Part shown: one piece after another, positions 58,431 to 64,000 of the stretch
How the letters are laid out: each line of letters begins with the position of its first letter
How positions within the stretch are numbered: position 1 is the first letter of the stretch
Assembly (NCBI RefSeq): GCF_019090165.1
Contig: NZ_JAHRIB010000181.1
Coordinates: 1-64,000 of the forward strand
Source of the DNA: Streptomyces sp. BV286
GTDB lineage: Bacteria; Actinomycetota; Actinomycetes; Streptomycetales; Streptomycetaceae
Length of the DNA: 64,000 bases
Direction of reading: 5' to 3'
The notes under the pieces: generated by a model
What the model saw: only the letters and a program-made list of their open reading frames with translations
Told to the model about the DNA's origin: nothing
The model's database searches: none
Position numbers and translations under genes: made by a program

Positions 58431-59623
58431 CGGCGGTTCAGGTAGGCCTGGAAGGCGCGGTGAAGCGCGTGGTTGGCGCTGCCGCCCAATGGCCTCTCCC
58501 ATTCCCCCAACGTCTCGACGACCTGTCCCCCGGTGCCGAGCTTCCACCGCAGCAATCCGTACGCACGTTCCTCAGGATCGAGAGTGGAGGGTACCCCGCG
58601 CATGTCGTAGACGTCGGCCCCATGGGCCTGGGCGTCCTGCATCATCCGCCACTGCAGGGCGTTGGAGGGCCGGACCTCGCGCCGGTGGTCGGCCGATGCC
58701 CCGGTCTGGTACCAGGCCCGGCGCCCCACCGTGATCATCGTGTGTGCGGCGAGGATCTCCCCACGGTGACGGGCGAGGTACAGCTTCATCCGCCCCGGCT
58801 CCTCGGCGTTGAGTGCCGCGTACTGACGCTCGTAGTAGGCAAGCGAGCGGCCGAGCCTGAATCCGTCGCGTCGCTCGGTGATGCCGAGCAGCCGGTAGAA
58901 CTCGGGAAGTTCGACCGCGCTGCCCACCACCACCTCCACGCCCTCTTTCTGCGCCCGGCGCACGTTGCGGCGCCACTCCTGGTTGAGCCCGGTCCACAGG
59001 TCCTCGGTGGTGCGTCCGGCGAGCGGTACGCGGAAGACGTGCCGGGGCTGGGCGTCCCCGTCCCCTCCGGTCCCCTCCCCACCGCAGCGGTGCCAGCCGC
59101 GGGCCCGCAGCCGCTCGGCGACGGCGGTGCCGAGCGGGTCGACCTCACTGGCGAGGACGTCGCCGAGGCGTCGGCCCGCACCGGTGGCCGACTTGAGCAG
59201 GGCGGCGTCCCAGCGCCGGTAGGCGGGCGACGGGCCGATGCGCACAGCGAACACGCCCGCGCGGCGCAGGTGTTCCAACAGCGGAACGAGCCAGCCGTCG
59301 ACGTCGGGATCGCTCCAGTCGGCGACGGGCCCCTCGGGAAGATAGGCGAAGTACTTGCGGGTGCCGGGGAACTGTCGCAGCAACACCAGGGCCACGCCTG
59401 TCAGTTCGCCCTCCTCTGGGGCCGGTCCCCAGCCGAGCAACTGGGCGCGCCAGCCCTCCTTGACGTCGGCCCAGGACGGGCACTGCAGGAAACCGGCACC
59501 AAGGGCCGTGCCGGCGGGGGAAGTCAGGAAGGCCCGGTAGGTCTCCCCGGTGATGGTTCGCAGGGCCACGCCCCGGTTCCGTGCCTGGGACACACGGCTG
59601 GGCGGCACGAGCAGCGCTGACAC
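58427..59623 (-). CDS. FemX/FemAB-like peptidyltransferase (GNAT fold), peptidoglycan bridge
   Basis: A 398-residue protein with two GNAT-like domains. GTG 59623 is preferred over the more distant start at 59665, which has no ribosome site. FLQCPSWADVKEGWRAQLLGWG is the usual FemX start. FRVPLAGRTTEDLWTGLNQEWRRNVRRAQKEGVEVVVG is the family signature, and AYYERQYAALNAEEPGRMKLYLARHRGEILAAHTMITVGRRAWYQTGASADHRREVRPSNALQWRMMQDA the C-terminal domain. Such enzymes add an amino acid from aminoacyl-tRNA to lipid II (glycine or similar bridge). It heads the envelope operon and overlaps murJ, which would flip the finished precursor. Confidence 0.88.
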   Translation of the reverse strand: MSALLVPPSRVSQARNRGVALRTITGETYRAFLTSPAGTALGAGFLQCPSWADVKEGWRAQLLGWGPAPEEGELTGVALVLLRQFPGTRKYFAYLPEGPVADWSDPDVDGWLVPLLEHLRRAGVFAVRIGPSPAYRRWDAALLKSATGAGRRLGDVLASEVDPLGTAVAERLRARGWHRCGGEGTGGDGDAQPRHVFRVPLAGRTTEDLWTGLNQEWRRNVRRAQKEGVEVVVGSAVELPEFYRLLGITERRDGFRLGRSLAYYERQYAALNAEEPGRMKLYLARHRGEILAAHTMITVGRRAWYQTGASADHRREVRPSNALQWRMMQDAQAHGADVYDMRGVPSTLDPEERAYGLLRWKLGTGGQVVETLGEWERPLGGSANHALHRAFQAYLNRR

Positions 59624-59761
59624 AGTCTGAGCCTCTCCTTCTCCCCGGACCTGTCGCGGGGACACAAACGATGCTCACAGCGGTCCGTGACCGCTCCGCG
59701 CGGCGAATGTGACCGGACGATGACCGTTCCTCACCAGTCGCCGTCACATTGCTCCACAGCG

Positions 59762-59790
59762 GCTGACCTGGTGTTTTCCGGCTCTAGAGT
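59762..59790 (+). promoter_or_regulatory. Candidate promoter of the L,D-transpeptidase gene
   Basis: GCTGAC (59762-59767) and TAGAGT (59785-59790) are 17 bases apart, 50 bases upstream of the start, resembling a housekeeping-sigma promoter. Confidence 0.5.
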
Positions 59791-59840
59791 CACGGCATCG
59801 CTCACTCGCCCCGTGCTCTCGTCCTTTGCCGGAGGTCCTG

Positions 59841-61043
59841 TTGTCCCGCACCCGCGTTGTCGCCCATGCCCGCCTCCGGACCGCCGTCGTGGCCGCCCTG
59901 CTGGCGCCGCTCGCCGCCTGCTCGTCGAACTCCTCCCCCGGCACCTCGGACGCCAAGGGGACGCCGGGTGCCGACGATCGCCCGGTCACAGTCACCGTCA
60001 CGCCCACCGGTGACCAGGTGTCGGCGGGCAAGCCCGTGCGGGTCACCGCCGCAGGCGGCAGGCTCACCGCGGTGACCGTCACCGACGGCAGGAACCGCCG
60101 GCTCGCCGGCAAGGTCGCGGCCGACGGCCGGTCATGGGTCTCCGACCGCAAAGCCGTCCCCGGCGCGACCTACGCGGTGACAGCCGCGACCCGGACCAGG
60201 GGCGGAACCGCCAGGACCACCCGGGCCGCCTTCACCACGGCTGCGGCGGACAAGGTCAACAAGGTCGACTGGCGACCGGGCACCGGCAGCACCGTCGGCG
60301 TCGCCCAGCCGATCTCCCTGGCCTTCGACCACCCGGTCAGGAACAGGGCCGAGGTCGAGAGGCAGCTCAAGGTCACCACCTCCAACGGCACCGAGGGCTC
60401 CTGGGCCTGGATACGCGACTGGTCGGGCAGGGACCGTGTGGACTGGCGGCCCCGGACCTACTGGAAGCCCGGGACCAAGGTCACGCTCAACGCCGAGCTG
60501 AACGGCACCGACTCGGGCGCGGCCGGCGGCTGGTTCGTACGCGACTACACGAGCACCTTCACCATCGGCTCCCGGCAGATCGTCAAGGTCGACCTCGACA
60601 GCCATCAGCTCACCCTCGAACGCGACGGCGAGACGGTCCGGCGCATACCTGTCTCCGGCGGGACACCCGGCGGTGACAAGCGCTCCTGGCGCGGAACCGC
60701 CGTGCTCATGGCCAAGGAGGGCACGATCAACATGAACTCCGAGACGGTGGGCCTCGCCGACGCGTACAACAAGATGGTCGACTACTCGATGCGACTGACC
60801 TGGTCCGGCATGTACGCGCACGCCGCCCCTTGGAACGCCCGCTACTTCGGCAACGCCAACCAGAGTTCCGGCTGCATAGGAATGAGCGACGCGAACGCGG
60901 CCTGGTTCTACGGGCAGGTGCGGCCGGGCGACCCCTTCGAGATGACCGGCAAGGACACCAAGGGCGTTGTCGAGCCCGGGAACGGCTTCGGAGCCTGGAA
61001 CCTCTCATGGGCCGAGTGGCGCCAGAAGAGCGCGCTGCGCTGA
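59841..61043 (+). CDS. L,D-transpeptidase lipoprotein
   Basis: A 400-residue lipoprotein. TTG 59841 lies five bases after GGAGG and gives MSRTRVVAHARLRTAVVAALL with lipobox LAAC. Two immunoglobulin-like domains fill about 45-250 (VTVTVTPTGDQVSAGKPVRVTAAGG; IGVAQPISLAFDHPV type). The YkuD catalytic domain starts near 250 (RQIVKVDLDSHQLTLERDGE) and holds His327 in SGMYAHAAPWN and nucleophile Cys345 in NQSSGCIGMSDANAAWFYG. It forms 3-3 cross-links between peptidoglycan stems and anchors at the outer membrane face. It is divergent from the femX-murJ operon. Confidence 0.92.
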   Translation: MSRTRVVAHARLRTAVVAALLAPLAACSSNSSPGTSDAKGTPGADDRPVTVTVTPTGDQVSAGKPVRVTAAGGRLTAVTVTDGRNRRLAGKVAADGRSWVSDRKAVPGATYAVTAATRTRGGTARTTRAAFTTAAADKVNKVDWRPGTGSTVGVAQPISLAFDHPVRNRAEVERQLKVTTSNGTEGSWAWIRDWSGRDRVDWRPRTYWKPGTKVTLNAELNGTDSGAAGGWFVRDYTSTFTIGSRQIVKVDLDSHQLTLERDGETVRRIPVSGGTPGGDKRSWRGTAVLMAKEGTINMNSETVGLADAYNKMVDYSMRLTWSGMYAHAAPWNARYFGNANQSSGCIGMSDANAAWFYGQVRPGDPFEMTGKDTKGVVEPGNGFGAWNLSWAEWRQKSALR

Positions 61044-61193
61044 AGGGTGGTGACGATGTCGAATCCGGCACGCTGCAGCATGCCCGCGTATCGCACAAGA
61101 GTGCAGTCGGCCACAGGTCTTGGGGCGACTTTTCCTGGATCCCCACACCCGCGAAAGGGCACGTTCTAAGCTTTCCCGGACTTTGGGGGACGT

Positions 61194-62627
61194 ATGACTG
61201 ACGTTGATGACCCTGCGCGCGGCCCGGATGCGGTGTCAGGAGCTCAGGGGGATCCGGACCAGGATGACACAGGGCCTGCCGGCACTGCTCGGCCCGGCTT
61301 GATGCGTCGCTGGTGGCGTGGCCTCGACCGGGCCCTGATGCGACTGCACCGGCGCATTCAGGCCAGCGCACGCATCATCGTGATCATCTACGGCGTCGCT
61401 CTCGGGTGCGTCGGCCTCATGGATCTGTACCGGGGCCTGGACCTCGGCGCCAAGGGAGACGGCTTCCTTCTGCTCGTCAGCTCTGTGGTGATCGCCGGAG
61501 GAGGCGGCACCGCCCGCCGGTCCTGGCTCATGCCTGTCTGGCGCCGACGGGCCAACATCGCGACGGATCTCGGCATGTTCGCGGTCAGCGCCTGGATCGT
61601 CTTCCGTATCCAGTCGAACTTCGTCGTCCAGCTCGTCCTGGTCATCATGGCCACGGTGATTCTGTCCGCGACGCTCTTGGCGCTGATCCTCGCTTACGGG
61701 GACGTTCGCGATCGTCGTCAGTTGTCGGCTGGGCGGGTGCCGTCCCAGACGGTTCCGGACGAGGCTCAGGCCAAGTCGACCGTGACGGCAGGACGTGTCG
61801 GGGCCGGGGGGACCCTGCTGGCGGCTGTGGTGGCCCTCCTTCCGTTCTGGTTCACGGCTCACTACACGCCGTCCCATGACTTTCCGGTGGTGCAGGTGGC
61901 CGGCAGCATCGAAAACGTGGAAAGACACGATGACCACGCCGAACTCACCGTGGACATCACGATCGAGAACAAGGGAAACACACCGGTCACGCTCTTGACG
62001 TCGCTGTACGAAATCACAGGCACCGATATCACGTATTCCCCAAAGGGAAAGCCTTTGGAAGATTTACCGTATGGCGACATCACGGGCCGCGTATACGGGT
62101 CGGCCGCGCGCGTGAACCCCTACAACCATTTCCCTGATCCGGTACAGATTCAGGTGGGGCCCGCAGCGGACGACTACGCCTGGTTCGGCCCCGACGAGGA
62201 GGTGAAGACGACCCTCATCGTAAAGGCACCCCTCTTCCCTTTGTACAGGATCACCGTTGATGCCGATGTCGCCCGGGCCGACCGGGTACAGGTCGAGGAC
62301 CGGCCGACCTCGACCCGCGGATTCACGGCTTGTGGCGACATGGAGATTACCGAGGACCGGCGCCCGCTGATCCATAAAGGACTCTTCGACCGGCTGACGG
62401 AAAGCGACCGTGAAGCCGTCACGTATTGGGTGGTCAAAGGCCCGAAGGAATACGGCGACATTTCACCTTGGTGGGCACCGTATCCCTGGAACGGAGCATC
62501 GATTCAGCACGCCGGGCATGGCTGCGACCACCCCTTCAGACCGAGTGACAAGGACGGACTGGAGGAGACCGCCATGGTCGGTCGCGCGAGTTCGGTGGGT
62601 GAGGCCGGGCTGCCCCCGAAGCCATGA
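61194..62627 (+). CDS. Membrane protein of unknown function with a TTA codon
   Basis: A 477-residue protein starting at ATG 61194 after GGGGGA. A charged 40-residue N-terminus precedes about five spans: ARIIVIIYGVALGCVGLMDL, GFLLLVSSVVIAGGGG, IATDLGMFAVSAWIVF, LVLVIMATVILSATLLALILAYG and GTLLAAVVALLPFWFTAHY. A soluble domain of about 250 residues follows, with an Ig-like strand pattern (VERHDDHAELTVDITIENKGNTPVTLLTSLYEITG). The family is not recognised. Base composition falls from about 61960 and codons are less biased, suggesting foreign origin. Leu291 is TTA (62064-62066), implying bldA-dependent translation. Confidence 0.75.
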   Translation: MTDVDDPARGPDAVSGAQGDPDQDDTGPAGTARPGLMRRWWRGLDRALMRLHRRIQASARIIVIIYGVALGCVGLMDLYRGLDLGAKGDGFLLLVSSVVIAGGGGTARRSWLMPVWRRRANIATDLGMFAVSAWIVFRIQSNFVVQLVLVIMATVILSATLLALILAYGDVRDRRQLSAGRVPSQTVPDEAQAKSTVTAGRVGAGGTLLAAVVALLPFWFTAHYTPSHDFPVVQVAGSIENVERHDDHAELTVDITIENKGNTPVTLLTSLYEITGTDITYSPKGKPLEDLPYGDITGRVYGSAARVNPYNHFPDPVQIQVGPAADDYAWFGPDEEVKTTLIVKAPLFPLYRITVDADVARADRVQVEDRPTSTRGFTACGDMEITEDRRPLIHKGLFDRLTESDREAVTYWVVKGPKEYGDISPWWAPYPWNGASIQHAGHGCDHPFRPSDKDGLEETAMVGRASSVGEAGLPPKP

Positions 62628-62708
62628 CCCTTACCCAGTCATGCCCCTGAGCGCCGAAATCGTCGACCGGGACCGCCATCCCGAAGTACCACGCCCGCAG
62701 ATACAGGC

Positions 62709-63203
62709 CTACGGCTGGAGGTCGCTCTGGTACCAGGTGCCTGACTTGCCACCGAGATCGGCCGGGGTCGCCGGGCCGACCGGGACGAACCCGGCCTTGA
62801 TCAGGACTCTCTGGGACGGGGCGTTGTCGTGGGAGGTGGCCGCTCGCAGTGTGCGCAATCCGTGCCGCGCCGTCGCCATCCGGCACAGCTCCCGAACGGT
62901 CGCGGTTGCCACGCCGCGGCCGGTGACGTGCTCCGCAACCCTGTACCCGAGCCTGGCAGTGCCGTCCTCCAGGTCGTACAGGTTGAACCTGCCGACCACC
63001 GAGCCGTCCTCGGCGACGAGCGCGTAGAACACGCAGGCGCCGTCCTCCTGCTCGGCCAGCATGGCGTTGTACCCGTCGGTGAACTGTTCGAAGAACTCGT
63101 CGCCGCGGTCGGGGATCGAGGCAGCGAAATAGGTGCGGTTCGCCAGCTCGAAGGCCAGGACCGCCAGGGCATGGCCGGCATTCAGCCGCGTCAGCTCGGG
63201 CAT
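62709..63203 (-). CDS. GNAT-family N-acetyltransferase
   Basis: A 164-residue acetyltransferase of the RimJ/RimL type. LTRLNAGHALAVLAFELANRTYFAASIPDRGDEFFEQFTDGYNAML is typical of ribosomal-protein-alanine-acetyltransferase-like members. The acetyl-CoA loop is in LGYRVAEHVTGRGVATATVRELC, followed by LRAATSHDNAPSQRVLIKAGF. Substrate unknown. It lies downstream of the methyltransferase gene on the same strand, but a hairpin at 63295-63327 separates them. Confidence 0.82.
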   Translation of the reverse strand: MPELTRLNAGHALAVLAFELANRTYFAASIPDRGDEFFEQFTDGYNAMLAEQEDGACVFYALVAEDGSVVGRFNLYDLEDGTARLGYRVAEHVTGRGVATATVRELCRMATARHGLRTLRAATSHDNAPSQRVLIKAGFVPVGPATPADLGGKSGTWYQSDLQP

Positions 63204-63294
63204 GGCCCGACTCTACCCAGAGCGTGCACTGAGGCCACCTGAGTTTCCGCCCACGGCAGACCGTCAGTGCATCGCGCTACGGACAACAACTGGA

Positions 63295-63327
63295 GGAGGG
63301 CCTGTTCCCTCAGGGGACGGGCCCTCC
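63295..63327 (-). terminator. Hairpin terminator after the methyltransferase gene
   Basis: GGAGGGCC and GGCCCTCC are exact arms, and the inner GTTCCC/GGGGAC also pairs with one wobble, giving a long, strong hairpin 14 bases beyond the stop of the leftward gene. Confidence 0.7.
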
Positions 63328-63341
63328 CTGGCAGCAGAACG

Positions 63342-64000
63342 TCAGACTCGGTCGGCCGCGATGAGCAGGTACTGGAAGGACCCGTCCTTGTAGGAGTTGA
63401 TGAACGCGTCCTCAATTCCCGTGACCAGTGAGGACGTTGCCCTCAGCTCCCAGTAGGGCAGAGTGGCAGCGGTGAGGTCGACTACGGCCTGCGGCACGAG
63501 GCGGTTGTCGGCCATGGCACGCAGGTACTCCCGGCGCGAGTGGATGTTGCACTCGAAGTGCGCGTTGATCTGGGAGACCCACTTCGAAGGCTGGCCGTAC
63601 CGCGGGTTCCAGCAGCCGGTGATGGTCACATAGCGACCGCCCACCTTGAGGATGCGGGAGTGTTCCGCGAAGAGATCCTCCAAATCGACGTACATGCTCG
63701 ACTCGTTGTTCCACGAGGCCGCGGCCTGCCCGGTCCTGAAGGGCATGGAGAGCATGTTGCACACGCGGGCACGCACATGGTCCTGGATGCGGAGTTCGTG
63801 CGCTCGCTGGTTCGCGAAGTCGGCCTGCTTGGCCGACAGCGTGACACCTTCGACCTTGCATCCGAAACGTTGGTGCGCCATCACCATCGACCCGCCGCGC
63901 CCACAGCCGGCGTCCACCAGGGTGTCGTCACTCCCGATGTCACCGAGGTGCCCCAGCAGGACGTCGGCCTGCGCCGACTCCAGTCGGTGGAGCTCGGCGA
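63342..64000 (-). CDS. gppmt: Geranyl diphosphate 2-C-methyltransferase (2-methylisoborneol pathway), partial
   Basis: The 3' part (about 219 codons) of a SAM-dependent methyltransferase; the 5' end lies beyond the right edge. The frame continues past ATG 63917 to the last base (LHRLESAQADVLLGHLGDIG then LVDAGCGRGGSMVMAHQRFGC), so that ATG is internal. DAGCGRGGS is SAM motif I. FECNIHSRREYLRAMADNRL, SWNNESSMYVDLEDLF and WELRATSSLVTGIE are close to the known Streptomyces GPP methyltransferase as recalled. It adds a methyl group at C2 of geranyl diphosphate, and 2-methylisoborneol synthase then cyclises the product to the earthy odorant. The cyclase and an EshA-type regulator are expected just outside the window. 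Confidence 0.92.
   Translation of the reverse strand, partial: AELHRLESAQADVLLGHLGDIGSDDTLVDAGCGRGGSMVMAHQRFGCKVEGVTLSAKQADFANQRAHELRIQDHVRARVCNMLSMPFRTGQAAASWNNESSMYVDLEDLFAEHSRILKVGGRYVTITGCWNPRYGQPSKWVSQINAHFECNIHSRREYLRAMADNRLVPQAVVDLTAATLPYWELRATSSLVTGIEDAFINSYKDGSFQYLLIAADRV

Noticed and set aside
1-64000. CRISPR arrays, rRNA operons, phage or conjugative modules
   Set aside because: No regularly spaced direct repeats, rRNA-like sequence, phage structural genes or integrase were seen on either strand.

Overview
The window looks like a chromosomal segment of a Streptomyces species. Base composition is very high in G+C, GTG and TTG starts are common, there is a geosmin-type odorant (2-methylisoborneol) methyltransferase, an AfsQ-like two-component system, many secreted glycoside hydrolases with family-1 ABC sugar importers, and TTA leucine codons are very rare.

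Layout. 1-890: an IS5-family insertion sequence with a programmed -1 frameshift. 947-2676: an acetyltransferase, a truncated ABC ATPase and a metallo-beta-lactamase-fold hydrolase. 2828-15348: a pectin/arabinan side-chain locus. It has a secreted GH43 arabinanase with a ricin-type lectin tail, a complete ABC sugar importer, a LacI-type regulator and two GH78 alpha-L-rhamnosidases (one cytoplasmic, one secreted); LacI-like CG-centred palindromes lie in front of the importer and the cytoplasmic rhamnosidase. 15476-17672: an acetyltransferase and a glucose dehydrogenase/gluconokinase pair. 17865-21183: a MonCI-like flavin epoxidase, an unknown polytopic membrane protein and a TetR regulator. 21217-23941: a membrane-anchored hydrolase divergent from a GNAT/PaaX-like pair, with nested inverted repeats between them. 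24159-30671: mixed single genes, including a lipoprotein preceded by a 32-bp perfect palindrome and a 923-residue secreted hydrolase with Calx-beta-like repeats.

30973-43227 is a second sugar locus. One leftward operon encodes an SDR dehydrogenase, a GntR/FadR regulator, galactonate dehydratase, KDPG/KDPGal aldolase, KDG/KDGal kinase and an SMP-30 lactonase, which together suit oxidative (De Ley-Doudoroff) galactose use. A divergent ABC importer, a Tat-type GH2 beta-glycosidase and a cellulase-like hydrolase complete it. Near-identical AT-rich 17-bp sites sit in both divergent promoter regions and probably tie the four transcription units into one regulon.

43228-53779 is a patchwork of small genes: two SRPBCC proteins, an ArsR regulator, a PIG-L deacetylase, DUF1737, a SnoaL-like protein, three alpha/beta hydrolases, and a non-secreted S8 protease preceded by a small protein that resembles a free-standing subtilase propeptide. 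53868-61043 is a cell-envelope block: FemX-like transferase, MurJ, AfsQ1/Q2-like regulator and kinase and a lipoprotein in one tightly overlapping operon, divergent from an L,D-transpeptidase lipoprotein. The right end holds an unknown membrane protein, an acetyltransferase and the 3' part of the geranyl diphosphate C-methyltransferase gene, which runs off the edge.

No rRNA, tRNA or CRISPR array was seen. Coordinates come from reading the sequence by eye; start codons were chosen from ribosome-binding sites, overlaps and domain boundaries, and no database search was possible.
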